From Massilia sp. ST3 (GTDB lineage Bacteria > Pseudomonadota > Gammaproteobacteria > Burkholderiales > Burkholderiaceae_D), in contig NZ_JAGPWC010000013.1 of NCBI RefSeq assembly GCF_018119405.1, positions 28,619 to 92,618 on the forward strand: a DNA stretch of 64,000 nt, in the 5' to 3' direction. Below, piece after piece: positions 44,066 through 52,422 of this stretch. A program made the translations under genes and the position numbers. The stretch's first letter is position 1; each line of letters opens with the position of its first letter. Below the pieces are notes generated by a model, which worked only from the letters and a program-made list of their open reading frames with translations, had not been told where the DNA came from and made no database searches.

Positions 44066-46420
44066 ATGCGACCACCCTTCTTCCCCACGATCCTCGCGGC
44101 GCTGATCGCGCTGCCGGCGGCGGCCTCCACGCCCATCACCCTCGACCAGGCCATGGACCATCCGGACTGGATCGGCACGCCGGTGGAAGCCGCATGGTGG
44201 AGCTGGGACGGCAAGCAGGTCTACTACAAGCAGAAGCGCACCGGCTCGCCGCTGCGCGACACCTTCCAGGCCGGCGCCAAGCCGCGCCTGGTGGCGGACA
44301 CCGAACTGGGCAAGATCGACAGCCCGGACGTCTCGTATAACCCGGACCACAGCCGCATGCTGGTGCTGCGCAACGGCGACCTGTTCGAGCGCAACCTGAA
44401 GAACGGCGAGCTGGCCCAGATCACGCGCGGCGCCGGCAAGGTCGACGCCGCGCAGTTCGCCGCCGACGGCCGCGGCGTGCAGTACCGCGTCGGCAACGAC
44501 TGGTACCAGTGGGACCGCGCCAGCAAGCTCGCCGGCCCGGCCGCCCTGCCGCGCGCCGCCAAGGACCCTGCGGCCAGCGACGACGACGCGCTGCGCGCCA
44601 TGCAGCTGCGCTTGATCGCCACCCTCAAGCGCCAGAAGGACGAGCGCGACACCATGCGCCTGCGCACCGAGGAACTGCGCCGCATCGACCCGAGCATGGC
44701 CCCGGCCCCGGTCTACCTCGGCGACAAGGTCGAGATCGAAAGCAGCAGCCTGTCGCCGGACGGCCGCTGGCTGATCGTCGCCACCGCGCCCAAAGGCGGC
44801 GACAAGGGCCGCGTCGGCAAGATGCCGCGCTACGTGACCGAGTCGGGCTACGAGGAATTCGACGACCAGCGCACCCGCGTGGGACGCAACCAGCCGGCCG
44901 GCCATGCACTGAAGCTGGTCGACCTGCGCACCAACAAGGTGCAGGACCTCTCCTTCGACGTGCTGCCGGGCGTGGACCAGGACCCGCTGGCCGCGCTGCG
45001 CGCCGCCGCCAAGCTCGATCCGCTGAAAGGCAAGCGCGCGGTGCGCGTGATCGACGGCGCCGAGGCGGTGTCGTGGAGCGCCAACGGCGCCGGCGTGGCC
45101 GTCATGTTGCGCTCGGTCGACAACAAGGATCGCTGGATCGCCACCGTCGACCTGGCGGGCGCCAGGCTCAAGCCGCTGCACCGCCTGACCGACGGCGCCT
45201 GGGTCAACTACGACAACAACGAGTTCGGCTGGCTGCCGGACAACCGCACGCTGTGGTTCCTGTCCGAGGAAAGCGGCTATTCGCACCTGTACACGGCCGA
45301 CGCCGCGACCGGGAGCACCCGTGCACTGACCCAGGGCAAGTGGGAAGCCTCGGACGTGCGCTGGACCCGCGACGGCGGCACCGCCTACGTGATGTGCAAC
45401 CGCGCCAATCCGGGCGACTACGAAGTCTGCGCCGTCAACGGCAAGACCGGCGCCGTGCGCGAAGTGACCCAGCTCGACGGCGTGGAACGCTTCCGCCTGT
45501 CGCCGGATGAAAGCAAGCTGCTGCTGCACTGGTCGGCCAGCTACACCCCGGTGCAGATCGCGACCGTCGCGGCCTCGGGCGGCGCCGCCACCAAGCTGAC
45601 CGACACCCGCAGCGCGGACTACAAGGCGCGCACCTGGATCGAGCCGCAGTACGTGGCCGTGCCCTCGAGCGCCGGCGGCGACCCGGTCTGGGCCAAGCTG
45701 TACCGCCCGGCCCAGCTGGAAGCGGGCAAGAAGTACCCGGTCGTGATGTTCGTGCACGGCGCCGGCTACCTGCAGAACGTCAGCAAGCGCTACCCGAACT
45801 ACTTCCGTGAACAGATGTTCCACAACCTGCTGGTGCAGAAGGGCTACGTGGTGCTGGACATGGACTACCGCGCCTCGAAGGGCTACGGCGCCAAGTGGCG
45901 CAACGCGATCTACCGCCAGATGGGCACCCCGGAACTGCAGGACTACATCGACGGCGTCAACTACATGGTCAAGGAGCACCAGGGCGACGCCGCCAACGTC
46001 GGCGTCTACGGCGGCAGCTACGGCGGCTTCATGACCTTCATGGCCCTGATGCGCGCCCCCGAGGTGTTCAAGTCCGGCGCCGCGCTGCGCCCGGTGACCG
46101 ACTGGACCACCTACAACCACGAGTACACCGCCAACATCCTGAACACCCCGGACGTCGACCCGCAGGCCTACAAGGTCTCGTCGCCGATCGAGTACGCCGA
46201 GAACCTCAAGGGCCACCTCCTGATCTCGCACGGCATGATCGACGACAACGTGTTCTACCAGGACTCGGTGCGCATGGCCCAGCGCCTGATCGAACTCAAG
46301 AAGGACAACTGGGAGCTGGCCAGCTACCCGCTGGAGCGCCACGCCTACGTGCAGCCGGAAGCCTGGTTCGACCAGTACCGCCGCATCTACAAGCTGTTCG
46401 AGCGCACGCTCAAGCAGTAA
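44066..46420 (+). CDS. Secreted S9-family prolyl oligopeptidase/dipeptidyl peptidase
   Basis: The ATG at 44066 gives a Sec signal peptide (MRPPFFPTILAALIALPAAAS) and 784 residues; an upstream in-frame ATG would bury it. The N-terminal part is a beta-propeller with repeated Asp/Trp blades. The C-terminal alpha/beta-hydrolase has the nucleophile Ser651 in GGSYGGF, the acid at Asp726 in GMIDDNV and His759 in ERHAY. It should cut short peptides outside the cytoplasm, dipeptidyl or acylaminoacyl type. A terminator follows. Confidence 0.92.
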   Translation: MRPPFFPTILAALIALPAAASTPITLDQAMDHPDWIGTPVEAAWWSWDGKQVYYKQKRTGSPLRDTFQAGAKPRLVADTELGKIDSPDVSYNPDHSRMLVLRNGDLFERNLKNGELAQITRGAGKVDAAQFAADGRGVQYRVGNDWYQWDRASKLAGPAALPRAAKDPAASDDDALRAMQLRLIATLKRQKDERDTMRLRTEELRRIDPSMAPAPVYLGDKVEIESSSLSPDGRWLIVATAPKGGDKGRVGKMPRYVTESGYEEFDDQRTRVGRNQPAGHALKLVDLRTNKVQDLSFDVLPGVDQDPLAALRAAAKLDPLKGKRAVRVIDGAEAVSWSANGAGVAVMLRSVDNKDRWIATVDLAGARLKPLHRLTDGAWVNYDNNEFGWLPDNRTLWFLSEESGYSHLYTADAATGSTRALTQGKWEASDVRWTRDGGTAYVMCNRANPGDYEVCAVNGKTGAVREVTQLDGVERFRLSPDESKLLLHWSASYTPVQIATVAASGGAATKLTDTRSADYKARTWIEPQYVAVPSSAGGDPVWAKLYRPAQLEAGKKYPVVMFVHGAGYLQNVSKRYPNYFREQMFHNLLVQKGYVVLDMDYRASKGYGAKWRNAIYRQMGTPELQDYIDGVNYMVKEHQGDAANVGVYGGSYGGFMTFMALMRAPEVFKSGAALRPVTDWTTYNHEYTANILNTPDVDPQAYKVSSPIEYAENLKGHLLISHGMIDDNVFYQDSVRMAQRLIELKKDNWELASYPLERHAYVQPEAWFDQYRRIYKLFERTLKQ

Positions 46421-46432
46421 CGCGGTAAGATG

Positions 46433-46458
46433 AAAGGCGCCCTCGAGGCGCCTTTTTC
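46433..46458 (+). terminator. Intrinsic terminator after the S9 peptidase gene
   Basis: Arms AGGCGCC and GGCGCCT enclose CTCGA and are followed by five T residues, about 15 bases after the stop. Confidence 0.88.
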
Positions 46459-46498
46459 GTTTATACGGGTAGAGATGATGGTGCGTGGTTTGCTGAGA

Positions 46499-46608
46499 AA
46501 CTTGGGTTCCGGCCTTCGCCGGAACGACGTGCGAACGGAGCGGGCCGATGTGGCGCCATCGGCCTGCGGCTTGGAAACGTCGTTCCGGCGAAGGCCGGAA
46601 CCCAAGTT
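46499..46608. repeat. REP-like inverted repeat pair, copy D, running into a gene start
   Basis: The left unit AACTTGGGTTCCGGCC...GGAACGACG and right unit CGTCGTTCCGGCG...GGAACCCAAGTT are near-perfect reverse complements 45 bases apart. Unlike the other three pairs, the right unit overlaps the 5' end of the following gene and appears to encode the basic n-region (FRRRPEPKF) of its signal peptide. Confidence 0.9.
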
Positions 46609-48820
46609 CTACTTCCTCACCCTCGTCCTTCTTTCCTCCCTGGCCCACGCCCAGTCCCTCCCCGAAGGCGCAAAACTCGACTGGCAACGCGTGCTCGACG
46701 CCCGCTACGGCGACGATCCCAAGGCCAGGCCCGACACCCCTGCACAACCCAAGTCCGCGCCGCCTGCCGGCCGTGCCAAGCCGGTCCCGGTCCAGGGCGC
46801 CATCGCCACCGTCTGGATCGAAGGCGCCGGCCCGGCCTCTGCAGGCGACAAGGTCCCGGTCACCTTCGGCCAGGTCTTCGCCCCCGGCGTGGTGGAACGC
46901 GGAGCGCGCCTGGCGGGCCGCCTGGCGGATGGGGGCAGCGTGCCGCTGCAGGTCGACGTCAAGGCCAGCCACCCCGACGGCTCGCTGCGCCACGCCGTCA
47001 TCTCGGGCATCGTGCCCGCGCCCGGCAACAAGCCGGTCGCGCTTGGCCTGGTACACGGCGACAAGGCGCCCGCCGCAAGCGACCCCAAAGGCGATGCCAC
47101 CCCGGCCGCCCTGCTGCGCGCCGGCCTGACGGCCAGCGTCAAGACCATGGTCGAGGGCCGTCCCTATGGCGCCTCGCTCGACAAGCTGCTGGCGGGCCCC
47201 AGGCCCCAGGCCTGGCTGGCCGGCCCGGTCGCCCACGAATGGCTGCTGTCCACGCCCCTGCTCGGCCCCGGCGGCGAAGCGCACCCGCACCTGGCGGCGC
47301 GCTTCGCCGTGCGCTGGTTCCCGGGCCTGGGCCGGGCGCGCGTGGACGTCGCGCTGGAGAACAACTGGGCCTTCGAGCCGGCGCCCCGCAACATCGTCTA
47401 CGACGTCCAGGTCGAGGTCGGCGGCACGCCGGTCTACACCAGGGAGGGGCTCGAGCATTACCACCACGCGCGCTGGCGCAAGACCTTCTGGTGGGGCGGC
47501 GAAGCGGCCGTCCACGTACGCCACGATCCCGGCTACCTGATCGACACGCGCGCGCTGCCCAACTACGACCGCGGCGTGCAGGTCGACGGCCGCACCCTCG
47601 ACAAGATGGTGGCGGCATGGAAGGGGCCGAAGACCGAGCCGATGGGCGTCGGCCAGGCCATGCGCGCCATGCCGACCACCGGCGGGCGCCCCGACATCGG
47701 GCTGCTGCCCGGATGGGCCGCCATGTACCTGCTGGGCATGGACCGGCGCGCCGGCGAAATCACCTTCGCCACCGCCGACCTGGCCGGCAGCTGGTCCATC
47801 CACTACCGCGACCGCCGTAGCGGCCTGCCGGTCAGCCTGATCGACTATCCCTACATGACCCTGATGGGCACGCCCAAGGACACGCGCAACCCGGCCACCG
47901 GCAAGTCCGAAGCCTTCCCGGAGTGCGCCCGTCCCGACGCCTGCAAGACGCCGAACCGGCAGGACGTCTCGCACCAGCCGAACTTCGCCTACCTGCCCTA
48001 CCTCCTGGCCGGCGACCACTACTACCTGGAAGAGCTGCAGTTCTGGGCCATGTACAGCGTCTTCAATTCGAACCCGGCCTACCGCGAGCATGCCAAGGGC
48101 CTGCTCAAGCCGGAGCAGGTGCGCGGCCAGGCCTGGGGCCTGCGCACGCTGGCGGAAGCGGCCTACATCACGCCGGACGGGCATCCGCTCAAGAAGGATT
48201 TGCTGCGCATCCTGGACAGCAACCTGGACTGGTACAACGCGGAATACCCGCGCAACCCGCAGGCCAACAGCTTGCACGTGATCGTCAACGGCTACGCCGC
48301 CACCTACCAGCGCAAGACCGCGCTGGCGCCGTGGATGGACGACTTCTTCACCTCGGCCATCGGCCACATCGCGGAGCTGGGCTTCACCAAGGCGCGCCCG
48401 CTGCTGGCCTGGAAAGCCAGGTTCCCGGTGCTGCGCATGACGGGCGAAGGCAGCTGCTGGATCACCGCCGCGATGTACAACCTGACGGTGCGCGACAGCG
48501 CCACCAGTCCCTATTACCGGACCATCGGCGAAGCCTTCCGCGCCAGCCATGCGCCGGAGATCAAGGACCTGGAATGCGGCGGCGGCGCGATGGCCGCGGC
48601 CCTGAAGCTCAAGCCGGATGAAATGACCGGCTATTCGAGCGAAGAAACCGGCTTCCCGTCGAACATGCAGCCGGCCCTGGCCTACGCCGCCGACGTCCTC
48701 GGCGAAGAAGGCCGGCGCGCCTGGCGCAAGTTCATGGCGCGCAGCGTCAAGCCGGACTACGGCGCCGGCCCGCAGTTCGCGATCGTGCCGCGCACGGGCG
48801 CGGACGACGCCGACAAATAA
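46571..48820 (+). CDS. Large secreted protein with PcRGLX/YetA-like N-terminal RIFT-barrel domain
   Basis: The frame encodes a hydrophobic signal core (FLTLVLLSSLAHAQS) about 20 codons after a TTG at 46571. Other in-frame starts (ATG 46430, 46475) would place more than 45 residues before it. The mature protein begins with VPVTFGQVFAPGVVERGARL and LPLQVDVKASHPDGSLRHAVISG-type segments. These resemble the RIFT-barrel domain of PcRGLX/YetA-like rhamnogalacturonan lyases. The rest is helical, Trp/Tyr-rich and toroid-like. A polysaccharide lyase or hydrolase role is inferred, not shown. Start choice is weak because a REP-like repeat covers it. Confidence 0.7.
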   Translation: METSFRRRPEPKFYFLTLVLLSSLAHAQSLPEGAKLDWQRVLDARYGDDPKARPDTPAQPKSAPPAGRAKPVPVQGAIATVWIEGAGPASAGDKVPVTFGQVFAPGVVERGARLAGRLADGGSVPLQVDVKASHPDGSLRHAVISGIVPAPGNKPVALGLVHGDKAPAASDPKGDATPAALLRAGLTASVKTMVEGRPYGASLDKLLAGPRPQAWLAGPVAHEWLLSTPLLGPGGEAHPHLAARFAVRWFPGLGRARVDVALENNWAFEPAPRNIVYDVQVEVGGTPVYTREGLEHYHHARWRKTFWWGGEAAVHVRHDPGYLIDTRALPNYDRGVQVDGRTLDKMVAAWKGPKTEPMGVGQAMRAMPTTGGRPDIGLLPGWAAMYLLGMDRRAGEITFATADLAGSWSIHYRDRRSGLPVSLIDYPYMTLMGTPKDTRNPATGKSEAFPECARPDACKTPNRQDVSHQPNFAYLPYLLAGDHYYLEELQFWAMYSVFNSNPAYREHAKGLLKPEQVRGQAWGLRTLAEAAYITPDGHPLKKDLLRILDSNLDWYNAEYPRNPQANSLHVIVNGYAATYQRKTALAPWMDDFFTSAIGHIAELGFTKARPLLAWKARFPVLRMTGEGSCWITAAMYNLTVRDSATSPYYRTIGEAFRASHAPEIKDLECGGGAMAAALKLKPDEMTGYSSEETGFPSNMQPALAYAADVLGEEGRRAWRKFMARSVKPDYGAGPQFAIVPRTGADDADK

Positions 48821-48832
48821 ATCGGCTCAGCC

Positions 48833-50068
48833 CTACGGCCCGAGGAAATCGAGCAGGGTCAGCGCCACCACCTTGGTGGCCTTGCGCAGGTCGTCCAGCT
48901 GCAGGCGCTCGTCGGCCTTCTTGGCGTTCGATTCCGGCACCGTGCGCGGCCCGGCGCCATACAGCACCGCCGGGATGCCGCGCTCGCCGTACAGGCGCGC
49001 ATCGGCGTACAGCGGCGTGCCCTGGGCCGTGATCTCTTCCTTGAATACCTCGCGGCCGTGCCGCTGCAGGCTCGCCACCAGCTGCTCGGAACCCGGCAGC
49101 GGGCGCAGCGCGTGCGACAGCAGCAGGCGCCGGATCTCGAGCCGGATGCCGGGCAGATCGCGCACCGCGTCCTCGATCAGCGCCCTCACCCCGGCTTCGA
49201 CCGCCACCGGGTCTTCTTCCGGAATCATGCGCCGGTCCATCTTCATCACCACCTTGCCCGGCACCACATTGGTATTGGTGCCGCCGTCGATGCGGCCCAC
49301 CAGCATGGTCGGCGAATCTATGCCCGGCACCTTGCTCTTGATCTTCTTCAGTTCCGGAAGCTGGCCGTAGATCGCGTTCAGGATGCGGGTCGCGGCCTGC
49401 AGCGCGTCGACCGCCGTTTCCGGCATCGCGCCGTGGCCGGCCTTGCCGTGCACCGTGATCTCGAGCTGCAGGCAGGCGTTGTGGGCGGTGACGATGTTGT
49501 AGGCGAAGCCGGCGGCGATCACGTAGTCCGGCTTGGTCAGCCCCCGCTCGAGCAGCCAGCCCGGCCCCAGCAGGCCGCCGAATTCCTCGTCGTAGGTGAA
49601 GTGCAGCTCCAGCGCCCCTTTCAAGGGCACGCCCAGGGCCTCCAGCGCGCGCACCGCGTACACGTAGGTGGCGAAGTCGCTCTTCGAGACCGCCGCCGCG
49701 CGTCCGTACAGGACGCCGTCCTCGACCACCGCGCCGTAGGGCGGTCTGGTCCAGCCCTCGCCCGGCGGCACCACGTCGCCGTGGGCGTTCAGGGCCAGGG
49801 TCGGGCCGCCCGCGCCATAGGGCCTGCGCACGATCAGGTTGGTGATGCTCTCCATGCCGTAGTCGCGCACCTGCTGTTCCGGCACCGCATGCTGCTCGGC
49901 CTGCCAGCCGAAGGCGCCCAGCATGGCGGCCACCTGCTCCGCATGCGGCGCATTGTTGCCCGGCGGGGTATCGGTTGGAATGCGCACCACCTGCTGGAGG
50001 AAGCCGACTTCCTCGTCGAAGTGGGCGTCGATCCATTGCAGCAGGCGTTCCTGCAGTTGCGTGTCCAT
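48833..50068 (-). CDS. M20-family metallohydrolase, coupled to puuD
   Basis: The 411-residue protein (ATG 50068) has the ArgE/DapE/ACY1 layout: metal site ALNAHGDVVPPGEGW, catalytic/metal YDEEFGGLLGPG, a dimerisation domain with ITVHGKAGHGAMPETAVDALQAA, and a C-terminal ADARLYGERGIPAVLYGAGP. Its ATG shares one base with the puuD stop (TAATG), so the two are translated together. M20 enzymes cut amide bonds of small N-acyl or ureido compounds. Association with urate oxidation suggests a purine-derived substrate, but an ordinary aminoacylase or dipeptidase is equally possible. Confidence 0.88.
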   Translation of the reverse strand: MDTQLQERLLQWIDAHFDEEVGFLQQVVRIPTDTPPGNNAPHAEQVAAMLGAFGWQAEQHAVPEQQVRDYGMESITNLIVRRPYGAGGPTLALNAHGDVVPPGEGWTRPPYGAVVEDGVLYGRAAAVSKSDFATYVYAVRALEALGVPLKGALELHFTYDEEFGGLLGPGWLLERGLTKPDYVIAAGFAYNIVTAHNACLQLEITVHGKAGHGAMPETAVDALQAATRILNAIYGQLPELKKIKSKVPGIDSPTMLVGRIDGGTNTNVVPGKVVMKMDRRMIPEEDPVAVEAGVRALIEDAVRDLPGIRLEIRRLLLSHALRPLPGSEQLVASLQRHGREVFKEEITAQGTPLYADARLYGERGIPAVLYGAGPRTVPESNAKKADERLQLDDLRKATKVVALTLLDFLGP

Positions 50069-51297
50069 TAGTTGTTCCCTGTCTTGGCGCCGGTTTCGAA
50101 CCACGCCGCGACCTGGGCGCGTTCGGCATCGGTCATGTTGGTGAGGTTCGCCAGCGGCATCGCCTTGGTCTGCACCGTCTGCTGGTAGATGCGCGCGGCG
50201 TTCTGGTGGATGAGTTCCGGGGTGTGCAGCATGACGCCGGCGGGCGCCGCGGCGAAGCCCGGCTGGGTGGGCTGCTGCGCATGGCAGGCCACGCAGCGCT
50301 GGTCGACGATGGTGCGCACGGCGGCGAACTGCGCCTTTACGTCGGCCTGCGCAGCTCCCTGCACCGGCGCTTCCGGCGCGAGCGCCACGGCCAGGCCGAG
50401 CAGCAGCGCGACGCCCGCCGCCGGATACTTCCATTCGACGCGGCCCTTGTGGCGCAGGTTGAAGAAGTGGCGAATCAGCACGCCGGCCAGCATGATCACG
50501 CCCAGCACCGCCCAGGCATGCTCGTGGCGGTAGGTCATGGCGTAGTGGTTGCTGATCATGATGAACAGCACCGGCAAGGTGAAGTAATTGTTGTGGACGC
50601 TGCGCTGCTTGGCCCGGATGCCGTAGGCCGGATCGGGCTTCTGGCCGGCCAGCATGGCGTTCACCATCTTGCGCTGGCCGGGGATGATCACCATCGCCAC
50701 GTTGGCCACCATCATGGTGCCGATCATCGCGCCCACATGCAGGTAGGCGGCGCGGCCGCTCAGCAAATGGGTCAGCACCCAGCTCGACGCGAGCAGGAAC
50801 AGGAAGATCAGCACGCCCACCGGCAGGTCGCGCTTGCCCAGCGGCGAGCGGCACAGCAGGTCGTAGACGATCCAGCCCAGCACCAGGCTGCCCAGGCCGA
50901 TGCCCACCGCCTGCCAGCTCGACAAATCGGCCACGCTGCGGTCGACCATCATGGCCTGGGCGTTGAAGTAATAGACGATGAACAGCAGCGCGAAGCCGGA
51001 CAGCCAGGTCGAATAGGCTTCCCACTTGAACCAGTGCAGTTCCTTCGGCAGCTCGGCGGGTGCCACCAGGTATTTTTGCGGGTTGTAGAAGCCGCCGCCG
51101 TGCACGGCCCAGAGCTCGCCCGACACGCCCTTGTTCGCCAGCTCGGAGCCGGGCGCCGGCGGGCGGATGGTGTTGTCGAGCCAGACGAAATAGAAGGAAG
51201 CGCCGATCCAGGCGATGCCGGTGATGATGTGCAGCCAGCGCACGAGCAGGTTCAGCCACTCGAGGGCATAGGGTGTCAAATAGCCGAACACGTCCAT
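50068..51297 (-). CDS. puuD: PuuD-type membrane urate hydroxylase with cytochrome c domain
   Basis: The 409-residue protein starts MDVFGYLTPYALEWLNLLVRWLHIITGIAWIGASFYFVWLDN. It has about eight membrane spans with conserved histidines (LVRWLHIITG, NNYFTLPVLFIMISNHYAMTY). The C-terminal periplasmic domain has a haem c site CVACH (Cys335, Cys338, His339). PuuD oxidises urate to 5-hydroxyisourate and passes electrons to the respiratory chain instead of O2. The frame can be extended upstream to 51396 but that region is the lysR promoter. It is divergent from a LysR regulator. Confidence 0.93.
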   Translation of the reverse strand: MDVFGYLTPYALEWLNLLVRWLHIITGIAWIGASFYFVWLDNTIRPPAPGSELANKGVSGELWAVHGGGFYNPQKYLVAPAELPKELHWFKWEAYSTWLSGFALLFIVYYFNAQAMMVDRSVADLSSWQAVGIGLGSLVLGWIVYDLLCRSPLGKRDLPVGVLIFLFLLASSWVLTHLLSGRAAYLHVGAMIGTMMVANVAMVIIPGQRKMVNAMLAGQKPDPAYGIRAKQRSVHNNYFTLPVLFIMISNHYAMTYRHEHAWAVLGVIMLAGVLIRHFFNLRHKGRVEWKYPAAGVALLLGLAVALAPEAPVQGAAQADVKAQFAAVRTIVDQRCVACHAQQPTQPGFAAAPAGVMLHTPELIHQNAARIYQQTVQTKAMPLANLTNMTDAERAQVAAWFETGAKTGNN

Positions 51298-51361
51298 AGA
51301 GCTTCCTGGTGATGGAATGCTTCGACAATAAACCGATTCCACAACAGCAACATGAAAACTA

Positions 51362-51394
51362 GCGTATATTCGACATATCCATCTTGATATACGC
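51362..51394. promoter_or_regulatory. Palindromic operator between puuD and lysR
   Basis: Eight-base arms GCGTATAT and ATATACGC are exact reverse complements 17 bases apart. They end four bases before the lysR ATG and lie about 65 bases before puuD. The position suits binding by the LysR protein or another purine-responsive regulator, with autorepression. Confidence 0.55.
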
Positions 51395-51398
51395 AACG

Positions 51399-52349
51399 AT
51401 GTCCAGCCTGCCCCAGCACCTCGACCTGCACCTGATCCGCATCCTGTATCTGCTGCTGGTCGAAAAGAACGTGTCGCGCGTGGCGCTCAAGCTGAACCAG
51501 CCGCAGCCCTCGATCTCGGCCTCTCTGCGCAAGCTGCGCGAGCTCACCGGCGACCCGCTGCTGGTGCGCGGCGCGCGGGGCATGGTGCCCACCCAGCACG
51601 GCGAAAGCCTGTTGAACCCGGCCAAGCGCATCCTCGACGAAGCCGAGGGCCTGTTCGTCAGGAAGTCGCCCTTCGTGCCCGAGCAGGCGGCGCGCACCTT
51701 CCACATCGCCGCCCCCGACTACCTCGACATCCAGTTCCTGCCCAACGTGGTGGCCGCGCTGCGCCGCAATTCGCCCAACAGCAAGGTGGTGATCCACAGC
51801 CTGGGCCCGGGCCTGGACTACCTGCGCATGCTGTCGGACGGCGAGATGGACCTGGTGATCGCCAACTGGGACGAGCCGCCGCCCCACCTGCACATCTCCA
51901 AGCTGTTCGAAGATCCGATCACCTGCGTGATGCGCGCCGACAGCCCCTACGCGCGGCGCACGGCGTTCGACGCGATGACGGTCGAGGACTACCTGAGCCT
52001 GCCCCACGTCGCCCCGACCCAGATGCTGCCGGGCTACCATGGGGTGATCGACGCCTTCCTGGAGCGGCAAGGCATGCAGCGCAAGGTGGCCGTCGAGTCG
52101 CCCTACTTCGGCGTGATCCCGTATATGCTGACCCAGAGCGACCTGGTGCTGACGACGGGGCGCCAGTTCATCCGCTTCTACGAAAAGACCCTGCCCCTGA
52201 AGAGCTTCACGGTGCCGATCAAGTTCCCGCCGATGCGCTTCTACCAGCTGTGGCACCAGCGCGTGCACCAGTCGACCGAGCACAAGTGGCTGCGCGACCA
52301 GGTCAGCAGCGCGGCGCGGGCCCTGGTGCCGGCGCCCGTGCCAAAATAG
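51399..52349 (+). CDS. LysR-family regulator, divergent from puuD
   Basis: The ATG at 51399 gives 316 residues (a TTG five codons earlier lies inside a palindrome). The winged helix is typical of LysR: LDLHLIRILYLLLVEKNVSRVALKLNQPQPSISASLRKLRELTGDPLLV in overlapping motif order. The effector domain has FHIAAPDYLDIQFLPNVVAALRR and GEMDLVIANWDE. Divergent placement from puuD and proximity to the allantoate gene suggest that it controls purine catabolism, with an intermediate as inducer. That is inference. Confidence 0.9.
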   Translation: MSSLPQHLDLHLIRILYLLLVEKNVSRVALKLNQPQPSISASLRKLRELTGDPLLVRGARGMVPTQHGESLLNPAKRILDEAEGLFVRKSPFVPEQAARTFHIAAPDYLDIQFLPNVVAALRRNSPNSKVVIHSLGPGLDYLRMLSDGEMDLVIANWDEPPPHLHISKLFEDPITCVMRADSPYARRTAFDAMTVEDYLSLPHVAPTQMLPGYHGVIDAFLERQGMQRKVAVESPYFGVIPYMLTQSDLVLTTGRQFIRFYEKTLPLKSFTVPIKFPPMRFYQLWHQRVHQSTEHKWLRDQVSSAARALVPAPVPK

Positions 52350-52422
52350 GAGCTATGCGTTACGGCATATGAAAGGCGGGACTTGCAGGATTTATCATCC
52401 AGTGCTCGAACGACGGACAGCC

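Noticed and set aside
44048..48550. A 1500-codon open frame on the minus strand opposite the S9 peptidase and the RIFT-barrel gene
   Set aside because: Its translation is low-complexity, rich in Arg, Val, His and Gly, with no domains, while the plus strand encodes recognisable proteins with catalytic motifs. It is an antisense artefact of high-GC codon use.
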